Assembly: GCA_013339895.1 (NCBI GenBank)
Contig: JABACO010000004.1
Coordinates: 4,709,145-4,773,144 of the forward strand
DNA length: 64,000 nt
Reading direction: 5' to 3'
Origin: Ephydatia muelleri
Taxonomy: Eukaryota; Porifera; Demospongiae; Spongillida; Spongillidae
Shown here: in pieces, positions 35,750 through 48,903 of the stretch
Layout of the letters: the number at the start of each line of letters is the position of its first letter
How positions within the stretch are numbered: position 1 is the stretch's first letter
Position numbers and translations under genes: made by a program
The notes under the pieces: generated by a model
Seen by the model: only the letters and a program-made list of their open reading frames with translations
Database searches by the model: none
Told to the model about the DNA's origin: nothing

Positions 35750-36078
35750 CCCCTCCCTCCCTCCCTCCCTCCCTCCCTCCCTCCCTCCCTCCCTCCCTCC
35801 CTCCCTCCCTCCCTCCCTCCCTCCCTCCCTCCCTCCCTCCCTCCCTCCCTCCCTCCCTCCCTCCCTCCCTCCCTCCCTCCCTCCCTCCCTCCCTCCCTCC
35901 CTCCCTCCCTCCCTCCCTCCCTCCCTCCCTCCCTCCCTCCCTCCCTCCCTCCCTCCCTCCTCCCTCCCTCCCTCCCTCCCTCCCTCCCTCCCTCCCTCCC
36001 TCCCTCCCTCCCTCCCTCCCTCCCTCCCTCCCTCCCTCCCTCCCTCCCTCCCTCCCTCCCTCCCTCCCTCCCTCCTCC
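35750..36078. repeat. (CCCT)n microsatellite forming a splice-acceptor tract, copy 2
   Basis: About 325 bp of CCCT with one phase slip near 35,960, ending CTCCAG at the start of the LSS exon at 36,081. It is by far the longest of the three versions. The long Pro-Ser-Leu frames across it are artefacts. Confidence 0.97.
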
Positions 36079-36299
36079 AGGTACACAGAAGGGAAGTCTA
36101 CAGTGGTTGGAACTGCTCTCAAGTATGTGACCATGAGGCTGTTGGGTGTGGCCAGAGATGACCCAGATGTGGCCCGAGCCAGGACACTGCTGCACCATCT
36201 AGGAGGTGCTGTGTGCATCCCTTCATGGGGCAAGTTCTGGCTGGCTGTGCTCAACGTGTACCACTGGAATGGAGTTCATTGTCTCTTCCCTGAGCGCTG

Positions 36300-36750
36300 G
36301 TGGGTATTGGGTGTGTGTGTGGGGGTGGGATATTTGAGCGTGTCTGTGTGTGGGGGATGTTTGAGTGTGCGTTTGTGTGGGTGTTTGAGTGTATTGGTGT
36401 GTGTGGGGGAGGGTGTGTGTGTCTAGTTATTTGGAAGAAATGGGTTGTGCTTTATAAGTGGTTTAACCTCCTCCCCACTCCGATCCATCAGGATCCTCCC
36501 CCAATGGGTACCGGTACATCCTTCCAACATGTGTTGCCATTGCAGACAGGTAAAAGGGGTGTGGCTTTGAGGCACGTGCGATGAGTTGCGTGTGCGAGTC
36601 TGAGATGGAAGCACTATGAATATACGTACTTGCTGTGTGTATGTGTGTGTGTATGTGTGTGTGTATGTGTGTGTGTATGTGTGTGTGTGTGCGTGTGTGT
36701 GTGTCTGTGTGTGTGTGTGTATGTGTGTGTGTGTGTATTCTTGCACTTTC
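36300..36750. repeat. GT-rich imperfect repeats around the last LSS exon piece
   Basis: GT-rich stretches at 36,305-36,422 and 36,635-36,737 flank the exon at 36,492-36,549, matching CA-rich DNA in modules 1 and 3. Confidence 0.85.
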
Positions 36751-37041
36751 AATGCATGCCTTAAGGATTTTGTCTTTACCACCATTCTTGAGTGTGGGCC
36801 TGGATTAGACCATTTAAATTTGTTTGCTTCTAGCAGCGCAGAGTACACTGTACGTAATAGTAGGAGCACCTTATTGGGAGCAAGGCACAGCCGAGGGACC
36901 TTTACTCTGGTATGTTTGCCTCTGGCTACATTTAAACCTTTCTTATCCTGTTTCAGTAGCAAGGAGACGTTCGCAGCACAGGCATAGTGAGCTCTAATTG
37001 GAATAGCTATTGCAACTTATGCTATAGCTTTGTGTGTGTGT

Positions 37042-37091
<50 letters not shown>

Positions 37092-37800
37092 AGGGGGTGA
37101 TGGCAAAATAGACTGCAAACTAGTTAATTTTATTTTGTACTTGGCTCGGCTATTTTGTCTTCCTTGCATAGTGAATATCCTTCTTGCTCCATTTTCAGCT
37201 TTGTTGCTTGTAACAGGAGGGCACGCATATCCAGTGCTGGTACAATTAATCCAAAAACAGTGATTATGACATCATCTCGTAAGTCGATTGTTCTATGAAC
37301 CTCACCCTCTTCCTTAACAAAATCACTCCTACTTTAATCACTCCCATGTCTTACTGCCACTGTCTATACAGTCTTACCCTGGAGAACCTTAGCATCGAGT
37401 AGGAATCAATGAGCACACATCACTCTATGTATGTGGTTGCACCATGTACCATCAAATGCACCAGCAGTTGCAATCTAAGGCAGACACTTTGTTGGGCTAT
37501 AAATGATAATGTTGTGTTTATTTCAGCATCATCCACAACACCCCCAATGTGGAACTTTGGTATGTATATACAATGATTTTATTCTTCCTACCTGAGATCT
37601 TGGCCTCCCCTCCCCCCTCCCCCTTTTTTTCTCTTATTGCTGCTACATGTAACTTCTCTAGGCTGACCATGATTCAGCCATTACCACTCTCCCACATCAG
37701 CTCTCATCCCCTGACCATGTCAGTGCCAACTGACAGCTAAAGAAACGGGTAAGGCTGGGATGCCTCTATGCTGCTGGTATTACCAGTCTTTCCACACAGG
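36750..37800 (-). repeat. Dispersed unit R, copy 3
   Basis: Reverse complement of 5,340-6,390, with a GT tract at about 37,031-37,088. Confidence 0.8.
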
Positions 37801-38089
37801 TCACAATGTTCTGAGCAGTTCTTCCCACATTGGTCCCTGAACACTTCAAGGTTTGATAAGCAGAGACACCGCTAGAAACAAAGTGAAGCATACAGCACAT
37901 AGCACGTACAAAGCTTATTGGACAGAAGCATATGATTCTCACAGACTTTTTCATTACTCCAAAAAATAAAAAAAACACTCTACAATAAACACATTGAGTG
38001 AGCTCACCACAATACAGAAAAATGAAAAAGAAACACAAACCAGCATTACATACAATAAACATAAACAAACTATCTACCATTGTAGGAAC

Positions 38090-38275
38090 TGTCCAGTGTT
38101 CGAGTTCAATTTTGACCTCAGGGATACAAATAAATATCTTTGTTCTTCCACACAGCTTGACTCCTCTGCAGACGAAGAAACAAAAACCACACAGAGGCAA
38201 CGGATGGTAGAGGTGGAAGCATCTCCTTGGAGGAGAATACCACCAGGAGGCCCTGTTACTGGGTTCTATAAGCAA
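38090..38275 (+). other. Unidentified exon-like segment
   Basis: Counterpart of 4,860-5,100. After an ACACAG the frame runs L-D-S-S-A-D-E-E-T-K, then VEVEASPWRRIPPGG. A possible GT follows at 38,261. I do not recognise the protein; conservation of the frame in both copies is weak support because both are recent duplicates. Confidence 0.25.
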
Positions 38276-39850
38276 AGGGAGGGAGGGTGGGAGAGAGTGA
38301 GGGAGGGTGAGAGGGAGGGAGGGAGGGAGGGAAGGAAGGAGGAAGAGAGGAGGTGTGTATAGTGTATGTGTGCATAGTGTTATTTGTGCATGTGTATGTG
38401 TGTGAATGGTTTGCTTAGTTCATAATACACAGTAATCCAATGCACTACAAATACTTAATGCAAGACTGCACATCACATGCAGAAATTGCACATACACATA
38501 CATAGTGTGGAGTGATGGACGTGATTTGTATCCCATGCACCCTCACAGATTTCTGAAGGAGCATAATTTCCATCTAATGCACTACGTTCAATAAAAAAAA
38601 CCAACTATATTACAGGTGCACGTACAAGTACTAATGAGTGTGATTACTGGCATGCCATACCAGAGATAATATGTGTGTGTGAATGGCATGCTTAGTTCAT
38701 ATACACAGTAATCCAATGCTGCATTGCAAATACTCAGTGCAAGACTGCACATCACATGCAGAAAATGCACACGCATGTACATAAACCACACTGCATCAAT
38801 AGATGTGCCCACACACAGTCACACACATCTTAGTTTTGTTAGAAGAACCTGTGGAGAGCCTTTATACAATCAGAGGACCTTCTTTGCACACTCCACCCTG
38901 TGGTGATGTCATGACACAAAGATCACAGCCATGTAGGCCCCTCCCCCTCTGGTCATGCACCTTAACCACATACCCTTATTTAGTGTGAAATCTTTTTGCC
39001 GCAAATGTGATGGTCACATGATCCTCAGGAGCAGAACATGTGTGCACCACCATGTGATGTTCTTATATGCACGTATAAAGACAGAACACAGATGCCTTGT
39101 AGTGAATAAGAATTCATTGAAAAGTGTGAACGTGCAGATGCAATGATGACATCATTGCTCCTCGTACTGTCATGGACGCTTCAGTCAATGCAAGGTGACT
39201 GCTGATTAAAAGAGCTACAAAAGTACTGTACATGTGCATGGACAATGGTGTGGCTTAATGGTAGGTGTTATCCAAGATGACCTAATGTGTGGGTGTGGTC
39301 ATGTGAGGGGCCTAAAGGTAAATATATGAGCACAGTTTCTATTAGAATATCACATTGTAGGAGGATAGGTGTGGTCATGGGGGAGGGGCTTATGGGTCCA
39401 ATGCTGATGCAGTCAGTGATCACCTAAATAAATCATCGCTCACCATGTAGATAAGGTAGCTACATGTACATGTATGACCTACATTTGGGGTAGTACTTGT
39501 TTGAAGGCCTTGTTGGTGTTCCAGGGTAATGCTTAGCCTCATCGTATCACAAGTGAGTAAAATCAGGGCTCTGCCCTTTAAGCAAGCCATTTTATTTCAA
39601 GCTCTGGTTGACCTGTTCACAAACCAGTTACTTTTCAAGCTCCGATTTGTAGCATGCTCTTGCTCACTTAAACATCACATTACAATTTTCTCTCATTGTT
39701 TGACTCACTTTTTTCCAGGTGTGAAGGCATTTTACTTCGTTAACAAAAATTGTCATAACCACAATTGAAGCATCAGTTATTAGCAGAATACAAGAATGTG
39801 GACATTTGTCAATTACATCACCCTATACATGCATATAGCATAGTTCTTAT

Positions 39851-40078
39851 ATGGTAGTTGCCAATACAACTACCAACCTACATTGCTCTGAGACTATTTC
39901 TCTGTCTGTCTGTCTCTCTCACCTTGCCTTACACCTAGCTGCCAGGTTTGACAACACAAAATCACAGGCCACCTTCATGCTCAACAGTAGGCTTAACCTG
40001 GCCCTTGTCCGAGCTAATGCAAAGGAACTGCTATGCCTGGCATATGGCAATGGCTCTAATCTCATACAAGCACCTTAG
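39851..40078 (+). pseudogene. Non-LTR retroelement ORF2 C-terminal remnant, copy 2
   Basis: Plus-strand partner of 3,118-3,336 with the better-preserved motif NSRLNLALVRANAKELL. Compare the tail of the ORF at 60,932-61,621. Only about 75 codons remain. Confidence 0.45.
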
Positions 40079-40310
40079 TCTTTGGTAGTGTTATTCACAA
40101 CTATTGCTGTACATTTATTAGATTATGCAAATTATTAATATAATAAAAATACTGAACTAATAATTTTGTGCCTGTTTGATAGTTGTTATACCTCAACTGC
40201 CAATACTGTATTACATTGCTTGAGACTATTTGATCACAAAAGCAAAGATGCCTCTATTGGTGCAAATTCATTCTTTAACAGTATCGGAAGAGGCTGCACC
40301 CTTTTGTTCT

Positions 40311-40994
40311 CTACCCGCTTCTTTAGCTGTCAGTTGGTACTGACATGGTCAGGGGATGAGAGCTGATGTGGGAGAGTGGTAATGGCTGAATCATGGTCAG
40401 CCTAGAGAAGTTACATGTAGCAGCAATAGGAGAAAAAAAGGGGGAGGGGGGAGGGGAGGCCAAGATCTCAGGTAGGATAAATCAAACCATTTTATATACG
40501 TACCATAGTTCCAAATTGGGGGTGTTGTGGATGATGCTGAAGTAAATGCACCATTAACATTTATAGCTCAACAAATTCTCTGCCTTAGATTGTAATTGTG
40601 ACGGCGGCGCAGTGCATTTGATGGTACATGGTGCAACCACATACATAGAGTGATGTGTGCTCATTGATTCCTCTTCGATGCTAAGGTTCTCCAGGGTAAG
40701 ACTGTATAGACAGTGGCAGTAAGACATGAGAGTGATTGAAGTAGGAGTGATTTTGTTAAGGAAGAGGGTGAAGTTCATAGAACAATCGACTTACGAGATG
40801 ATGTCATAACCACTGTTGTTGGGTTGTACCAGCACTGGATATGTGTGTGCCCTCCTGTTACAAGCAACAAAGCTGCAAATGGAGCCAGAAGGATTTCTGA
40901 TATTTGTACAATACACTATGCAAGGAAGACAAATAGCCGAGCAAAGTACAAAATAAAATTAACTAGTTTGCAATCTATTTTGCCATCACCCCCT

Positions 40995-41033
<39 letters not shown>

Positions 41034-41340
41034 GCACAAAGCTATAACATAAGTTGCAATAGCTATTCCAATTAGAGCTCACTATAAGTGTCTTGCTGCG
41101 AACTTCTCCTTGCTACTGAAACAAGAAAAAAAAAGGTTTAAATGTAGCCAGAGGCAAAAATACCAGAGTCAAGGTCCCTCGGCTATGCCTTGCTCCCAAT
41201 AAGGTGCTCCTACTATTACGTACAGTGTACTCTGCGCTGCTAGAAGCAAACAAATGTAAACGGTCTAATCCAGGCCCACACTTCAAGAATGGTGGTAAAG
41301 ACAAATTTCTTAAGGCATGCATTGAAAGCGCATGAATACA
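40311..41340 (+). repeat. Dispersed unit R, copy 4
   Basis: Same unit as 5,340-6,390, with a CA tract at about 40,996-41,030. Confidence 0.8.
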
Positions 41341-41865
41341 CAGATACACACACACGTACACACAGCAAGTACGTATATTCATAGTGTTTCCATCTCAGAC
41401 TCGCACACGCAACTCATCGCACGAGCCTCGAAGCCACACCCCTTTTACCTGTCTGCAATGGCACCACATGTTGGAGGGATGTACCGGTACCCATTGGGGG
41501 AGGATCCTGATGGAGTGGAGTGGGGAGGAGGTTAAACCACACACCAATACACTCAAACACCCACACAAACACACACTCAAACATCCCACACACAGACACA
41601 CTCAAACATCCCCCCACACACACATACACACCCAATACTCGCCAGAGCTCAGGAAAGAGACAGTGAACTCCATTCCAGTGGTACACGTTGAGCACAGCCA
41701 GCCAGAACTTGCCCCATGAAGGGATGCACACAGCACCTCCTAGATGGTGCAGCAGTGTCCTGGCTCGGGCCACATCTGGGTCATCTCTGGCCACACCCAA
41801 CAGCCTCATGGTCACATAATTGAGAGCAGTGCCAAACATTGTAGACTTCCCTTCTGTGTACCTGG

Positions 41866-42025
41866 AGGGAGGGAGGGAGGGAGGGAGGGAGGGAGGGAGG
41901 GAGGGAGGGAGGGAGGGAGGGAGGGAGGGAGGGAGGGAGGGAGGGAGGGAGGGAGGGAGGGAGGGAGGGAGGGAGGGAGGGAGGGAGGGAGGGAGGGAGG
42001 GAGGAGGGAGGGAGGGAGGGAGGGA
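41866..42025. repeat. (GGGA)n microsatellite forming a splice-acceptor tract, copy 3
   Basis: About 160 bp. Read on the LSS strand it is CCCT repeats ending at the CAG acceptor of the exon at 41,861. Confidence 0.96.
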
Positions 42026-42216
42026 AGGAAGAGTGAGGAGAGCAAGGATGGGAGAGAGGGTAGAGGTTAGAGGGAGGCAGAGGAATGAAAAAGGGAGGAG
42101 GGAGAGGAAAGAGCAGGGAGGAAGAGGGAAGGTGTGGTGTGGGTGCATAACAGAAAGTCAGGAAGAGGAGGATGAACGTTCAACAGGACTCTGCAAGCTC
42201 TGTTCTTTCTTACAGC

Positions 42217-42910
42217 AGAGCTACAATGAGCTATATGAAGTATTAAATATAGTGACACAATAAGCTGTTATTGTGCATATGGTGCAATTGGTCACAAGAC
42301 AGGCTGCCTACATCTATTTATCTTTCCCTTGCAGCTCCTCCCACTCCCCAATGCTCCACCCACTTACAGTCCCCATCCTTCGTCATCTCACTGGACGTTC
42401 CTAGGATATTGTTTCATCTCTGACTTCTGCTCCCTTGAGAGGGGTGCGTCTGTCACATGACACACATCACCAATCCTAAGGATGGTCACCATGGAAACGA
42501 GGGACAGGAAGGGTGGGATGCAAGGGAAACAAGAAAGATATCAAAAATGAAACAAGTTGGGAGTACAGAGCTACAATGAGCTATATGAAGTATTAGTGAC
42601 ACAATAAGCTGTTATTGTGCAAATGGTGCAATTGGTCACAAGACAGGCTGCCTACATCCATTTATCTTTCCCTTGCAGCTCCTCCCACTCCCCAATGCTC
42701 CACCCACTTACAGTCCCCATCCTCCGTCATCTCGCTGGACGTTCCTAGGATATTGTTTCATCTCTGGCTTCTGCTCCCTTGAGAGGGGCGTGTCTGTCAC
42801 ATGACACACAATCACCAATTCTAAGGATGGTCACCATGGAAACGAGGGACAGGAAGGGTGGGGTGCAAGGGAAACAAGAAAGATATCAAAAATGGAACAA
42901 GTTGGGAGGA
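42217..42910. repeat. Tandem duplication, two ~350-bp units
   Basis: 42,217-42,566 is repeated at 42,567-42,910, starting AGAGCTACAATGAGC. Modules 1 and 2 have only one copy, so it arose after module duplication. It lies in an LSS intron. Confidence 0.9.
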
Positions 42911-43916
42911 GAGGGAAAGGGAGGAGATAGCAGAACATCTTTTATCTGGCCACAACTAGCTAAGAGCTATAAAAGCACCCACACATGAGCTCACATTCAT
43001 GGCAAAAAACATGTGGTGAAATGTTGACAGGATAATGATCACCGAATGAATTATAATTCTTCAAAGAACATGTTTACATTTCTCAGTGCACACATATACT
43101 TCATTCACCTGTACACATGCACACTTGTGTTACAATGCAATACACACAGAAGTGTACATAAAATGCCATATGTATACAGTACTATATAGATGCAGACACA
43201 GTACGACCATTCATACACACGTACCAGCCATCTAGAAGTGGTCCTCTATAGTCCCCAGACCAATCTCCATCTTCAGACTGGAGCGCTGCAGCAGTGGTCT
43301 TTCCCATTTTAGATGTCATCACACAGACCATATGGCCCCTCCCTCTCCGGTCATGCACCTTAACCACACACCCTTGTTTAGTACGTACCTTCAAGAAAGC
43401 TTGTGCAGCAAATGCAGAGTCCCACAACTGTGAGCCGTTAGTGCCCTGATAAGAAGAGGTGAGGGGATAGGGGAGTGAAGAGGGAGAGGGGGAAGTGTGC
43501 ACACATGTTCTGCTCCTGAGGATCATGTGACCGTCACATGCATTGTACATTGCCATCAGATCTCCAAGGTGATCCAGATGCTGCAGAGAAATAATAAACT
43601 TCCCACGCACAGCCAAGTCTGGAGTTACAGTATAAGATCATGGCCACACCACCCAACTGACCATCTGTTATGCAATAAGCATTTCTTCCTCATTGCAGAC
43701 AGAACCAAACATTTAAAGCTAATGACAACGAATGGAAGAGAGTGACTTTGTATTTAGGGTTTATCAAATGACAACTGTAATTTAGTAAATGAATTATTCT
43801 AAATCTCACTGATAACAACTGACTCTTATTGTCAAACCACTACAGTATGCTATTACTTCCAACCTTGCTCATCTGTCTGTAGTACTTGGAGTAGATGGGA
43901 GGGTTTTCTGGCACCT

Positions 43917-43917
<1 letters not shown>

Positions 43918-43979
<62 letters not shown>
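43918..43979. repeat. (GT)n microsatellite
   Basis: Lies directly before the CCCAG acceptor of the YYRQMSK exon on the minus strand, serving as CA-rich upstream sequence. Confidence 0.95.
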
Positions 43980-43980
<1 letters not shown>

Positions 43981-44310
43981 AAATCAATGTATGCGTGTGA
44001 GCATGGTGTAAGTATGCTGAAGGGAAAAGCCCCCTGGAGAGGGAGGGAGGGCATCAGGTGATGTGTATTACATTGTGGGCACCTAGATCTGCTAGCACCC
44101 TAAAAAGGCCCTAGTCCCCAGACCTAGTATAACCTTGAGTCCTTTCCCATTCTCCAGTCCCTTATGCCCATATCTAGTGAGTGACACGCAGTCCAGATGG
44201 AATGATGGACTTGGCAGCTGACCAATCCAATCACACTCTGTAGTAGCCCTCTACCACTAGAATGCAGTACCTTGCTCATCTGTCTGTAGTACTTGGAGTA
44301 GTTGGGAGGG

Positions 44311-44356
<46 letters not shown>

Positions 44357-45267
44357 CATTACCTGCATTTTCATCCCACCAATTCCAATCTTGCAGAGAA
44401 AGTCTCTAATAATAAACTTCCATCACACAGCCTAGCCTGGTCACATCACCCAACCATCTAAGCAAGTTTCTACCCTCTTGCAAACAAAACAACTGAGCAC
44501 CAAACATTCAGCCATGTAACAAGATTGTTGGCAACCCCTGGGAGGCGGACAACTCTTGTCCATGAACTCCAGTTGCTCTCCCCATGCCAGTCTACACTGA
44601 CTCCAATGGGTACAAAAAGAGATCCATACATAATGGAATAGGTACTTGCATTTACTGTGTATAGGACAAATTACATGTAGCCTAAACAATTGTCTGAAGT
44701 TGTATTTTTATAGTGTTTTATCATTAAAATTCTATTATGCAGACATACAGGTCTAGCCAACCACTCTGAAGCCCTTACCATCCAGCCTTAGCAGAGGCCA
44801 AGAGGGGACAAATTCCCAACAACAGTGTTCCATGTGCTCCACATTTCTCAGCATGCGTAATAACCTTTGGTATAAGCCTGGGAGGTGGACACCCACCAGT
44901 TGCTCTCCCCATGCCAGTCTACACTGAATGTATCTACTGCCCCTGTCCCTGGGGATGCAAAACACGCTGGCCTATGCCATATTGGTTGTGCATTAAACTC
45001 ATCAAGGGACTATATTCAAAGCTGAAGCTTTAACACAATACTCCAATACTCCGAAAACTACATATAATTTAAAACATTAATTTATTAATTAATTTAACAT
45101 ATTCAATGAAACTGTAACTCGCAGGCAACCTAGCAATAGCAATTGCATATTTCTCAATACGGTTGACCATACAAACATTAATACCAATCATATTTAGATA
45201 TTTACATCACATGTCTTGAAAATGCTCTAGAAGTTCACAGTAATGCACATAACATCACATTCACTTT

Positions 45268-47501
45268 TCAAACACAATACTTCAATACAGTGTTAGCATC
45301 ATAGTTAACAATGAACACACTGCCATCTCTGGGATCTAGTGCAGTACCCCAGGGATTCTCCAGATTCCCCACTGTGTGGATCTTGTTCCCTTCAGGATCA
45401 TAGATGGAGAGACAATTGCCACTCCACTCACTGACAAGGCTGTAACCTTCACCATCAATGGCTATTCCACAGGGACCATTAGGATCACCATACATCCTGA
45501 CATAGATACCTTTTTTGGTAAACACTTTGATAGTGTTTGAACCAAAGGCTGCAACATGAATGTTTCCCTGAGGGTCCAAGGCAAGACCCCATGGTGACTG
45601 AAAACTATGACTGCCTGAGCTTTTACCATCTATGGTTAATAACCAACCACCATTTTCATTGAATATTTGTATCCTATGGTTAGCACAGTCAGAGACAATC
45701 AGTATGTTGTTGGCGTCAATGATGACAGCCATTGGCCAATTGAACTGTCCCTGACCTGATCCCTGCTGACCAAACTTATGAAGGAACTTTCCACTTGATG
45801 TCAGCTTCTGTACACGATGGTTGTCAGTATCAGCAACATACAACAAATCTCCCTTGATGGATATACCAGATGGATAAGAGAACTGACAATCACCACTTCC
45901 CCTACTACCTATGGTATTCTTCAGTTGACCTGTTTGATCAAACACATAAATGCAGCCATCATCACTCCCTACATAGATGTCTCCATTGTCATGGGTGGCT
46001 ACACATCTAGGCTCATTACACTGGATCACTTGTTGGGCATTACATAAGGTATGGTAGTCACGTTTAGGCCTCACATCAATGGTCATTAGGACTATTCTGT
46101 ACATGCTGACCATCCATTGTGATGAGGAGCTGGTGAGGACCAGCAGTTTGAGGGGTGAGGGTGATGGTGTAGGTACCATCCCTGTGGTCCTCCACCTCTC
46201 CATACACAACTGCTCCATTATGGGTCTTGGACCTCATCTCACCCTTCACCTCTACACCACCATGTGGGTACTCCTCCCCCTTTGAGTTCTTGCTTTGTAC
46301 CTTAACATGGTACCTGGTCCCCAGCCCTGGCTACTGATGTGGACATCCATGTGCTTGAAGATGGAGAAGGGAAGAATACAATAATTTCACCCAATTTGGA
46401 TAGCTTCCTGACAAGATCATCTGTTTGCACAGACGCAGTTATGTTGCTGTGTTGGTTTGGAGTGAGGGAAATGGTCTGGACCCTCTTGAGGGTGGCCTGC
46501 AGTTCAGTGGGTATGAGTCCTCCCAATGCTACAATCTCATGGTCAGTGTGAGTCTGCAGGATCTGGGATACCATATCAGTGTAGTGACCAATGTCTCCAA
46601 CCATCTTCTCAAACTCTTCTTTCTGGAGGGTCAGAGCTGTTGTCTTGGACAGTGAAATGGCCTCCAACTCTGACAATAGTGTCCTTTTTCTTTCTTCCAA
46701 TGTTTGCTGAAGTATTTCAAAGGCTTGGTTGATGGCCAAGAAAGCAGTTCGTTTGGAGATCTCCACTTGTTCTATCATCCTGTCATTTCCCTCAATGGCT
46801 CCAGTCAGCTTTGTCACTACTTCTTTTGCATCTTCAAGTGCTCCTGTGATTTCCATTTGATGGCTCTTTGCTACTGTGGATATTTCCTTCACAGTGTGGC
46901 TTTTGTGGGTAACTGTAGTGCAGTCACGGCATACCAGCAAGCTACAAGTCTCACAATAAAAATTCAATTTATTGTCCTCATGGCTAGGCTGAGAGCAATA
47001 ATGATCTCTTGGCTTCATGGTGGTGTGCAGCTGTCTGGCTTCAGCCTGGTTGAGTAGAACAAGTTTGTGCTTAGAAAATCTTCGGCTGCTACTATGGTGG
47101 TCACGACAAACCTTGCACAGGAACTGATGACACATACAACAGAACACCACTGCAAGGCCATTGCGTCCATCTACACATTCGTCACAACACATCTCACTGT
47201 TGTTCACCATCTTGGACATGTACCCTGCTACCTCTACTTCAAATCCAAGATGGAGGTTCTGAGGGAGAACACTGGCCCCTCCCACTGGGATGCTGGTGTT
47301 CTGTTCACAGATGGGACATTGGAACATTTGTTGGGAACCACTTTTCTCTATCTCATGATGGAGACATTGTAGACAGAAGGAGTGCAAACATGGCAGAATT
47401 CTAGGATCATCGAAGGGCTTTGAGCACAAGTGACAGACAATAACTTTATTAATAACCTCGCTGTTGGTAGTAATGAGATTTATTAAATTGTAATGAAGCA
47501 C
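45268..47501 (-). pseudogene. TRIM-NHL protein gene, copy 3 (two frameshifts)
   Basis: Minus strand, intronless. Open from the RING (CHLCSKPFDDPRIL) through both B-boxes (CCDECVDG; CETCSLLVCRDC) and coiled coil to about 46,302. The filamin domain follows in another frame and the NHL repeats (VADTDNHRVQKL, VSDCANHRIQIF, end NTVLKYCV) run from about 46,075 to 45,268. The breaks are an extra G at about 46,324 and an extra base at about 46,077. Domain content is the same as copy 2. Together the copies look like recent duplicates under weak or no constraint, unless the indels are assembly errors. Confidence 0.9.
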
Positions 47502-48286
47502 TTGACCTATTTGTTCATTCTAATCAAACTATAGTAGGTACTTCAAATACATGTACAGCACTAAATTAGTATAGTATAGCATTACAAGAATCGAAATGCT
47601 TACTGTAATTGACAGTTTGAGTGCATGTTACTGCATATGAGACACCATAGAGAAAGCTAATAATGGGTGTGGTAAGTCGTATTTATTGTTGTAACGAAGG
47701 AGGGAGTGGTGTGATTTTTGTCTGCCTTGAAGTAGGATCGCAAGTTTTACAGCGTTTTATTACACGTATGATTGATTCATGGCCATTTGTTGAGGACTTT
47801 GCAACCACCTTAGGGTTAGGGTTGGGGTTAACCAATTTATTATTCGCTACGTTTTGCAATCACAATAATTCATTCAAATACAGCTTACACAAAACTGTAC
47901 GTGTCCATATATATTAGTTGCATTCTTATAGACATGCATGTGCAGTACTACAGTTTTGTGTACTTTCCATTCAAATCATTTTAAACGCAGCGAATATTAG
48001 ATTGGTTTTGGCATTCTTAGTCAAACATGACTACAGCAGATATGACAAAACCAGTGTTGTTGTCCTCCCTCCTTCCTCCCACAGCTAATCACAGTGCAAA
48101 TACCTATCTGCCAAGGTATGTATCATTCTAGGTGCAAGACAACGTAGTTGAGGGAATCAACTACAGACCAGAAATTCCACCATTTGTAACAAATAATAAT
48201 AAGCTCATTTATTTACTTAGGACCTAGCAAATGTTCGTTGTAAAATAAAAATTCCAGACCAAATTTTCAACATGATCAGATAATTA

Positions 48287-48780
48287 ATGTATTTCAGTAT
48301 TTCTACATTAGTTCATATAACTGATGATACTGTATTTGTGATATCCACATGCATGACACCACAATCACAGCTTCACACCTTTTCTGGCCACACCTTGTTA
48401 CCAGGTAGCTGGTGTTGTAGGGACTCCATACTACATGGCCTGACAGAGTTCAGAATCTCTGTTGTTCCTTTTATGGGCATGATGTGTGCATTTTGTATCT
48501 ACAAGAAAGACAGTTGGATTTTTACTGATTGTTATGCGATGTTCATAGCGGCTGTGCACTTGTTACAAAAATAAAACAATTCTTCACAGCCAAGATCAAA
48601 GTTAAAGGCTTTTATAATGTGTAAAAAGAAACATCATTATATACCATGAAAGAAGCTCTATGAAGAATTTCTGCAGACCTGGCTAATCTCTACGTGGTCC
48701 AGGACATCAGCATCCATAGTCACACATCACAGCCTGCAATGATATGGTGTCCAAACTGCAGCTTCCATTATCCATTTGTA
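48287..48780. other. Module 3 end flank, no gene
   Basis: Matches 29,600-30,060 reversed. The ORF at 48,287-48,574 has no recognisable domain. It ends at GTAC, the target of the Ginger-like insertion. Confidence 0.5.
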
Positions 48781-48903
48781 CTGTCACGAAAAATTTAACC
48801 CCCCCGCTAAATTACATCCTAGGATAAAATTTGGTAAGGTGCCAGACTACAAGAATCTATCCCTCCCTGCCATTTTATATCATACCCAAAGTATCATTTT
48901 TTT

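Larger units (their letters stand above)
37741..40310. other. Spacer of the inverted repeat
   Basis: Single-copy relative to module 3 but matching module 1 (about 2,930-5,390) reversed. It contains the unidentified exon-like segment at 38,090-38,275 and the retroelement tail at 39,851-40,078. No other gene seen. Confidence 0.75.
41449..44389 (-). pseudogene. LSS: Lanosterol synthase exon fragments, copy 3
   Basis: Minus-strand pieces in 5'-3' order: 44,363-44,389 (GIGGMKMQ), 44,281-44,319 (PNYSKYYRQMSK, 5' end cut off), about 44,015-44,034 (FPFS), 43,864-43,914 (second NPPIYSKYYRQMSK), 43,389-43,445 (TNGSQLWDSAFAAQAF), 43,225-43,308 (LQSEDGDWSGDYRGP), 41,643-41,861 ([18 protein letters not shown], then [14 protein letters not shown]) and 41,449-41,506 (SNMWCHCRQ). 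The same permuted order as copy 2. The 219-bp and W-C-H-C-R-Q exons are undamaged here. The acceptor before LQSEDGD is TAA where the others have TAG, and the donor after the 219-bp exon is GC. Confidence 0.85.
40311..48780 (+). repeat. Duplication module 3: right arm of ~8 kb inverted repeat
   Basis: Reverse complement of 29,600-37,740 and collinear with module 1 from about 5,396. It begins abruptly at 40,311-40,315, where sequence matching the 2.9 kb end of module 1 meets the start of unit R. Confidence 0.92.

Noticed and set aside
35521-36426. 301-codon Pro-Ser-Leu ORF and its Gly-Arg mirror
   Set aside because: They are translations of the CCCT microsatellite; the only real coding part is the LSS exon at 36,081-36,299.
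44753-44965. ORF reading VHLPGLYQRLLRMLRNVEHM
   Set aside because: Protein-like, but found only in module 3 next to TRIM-NHL 3' flank and not supported by splice sites or a family match.
48287-48574. 95-codon ORF upstream of TRIM-NHL (also 29,829-30,101)
   Set aside because: Present in recent duplicates only, altered in module 1, no recognisable domain; likely flank sequence.
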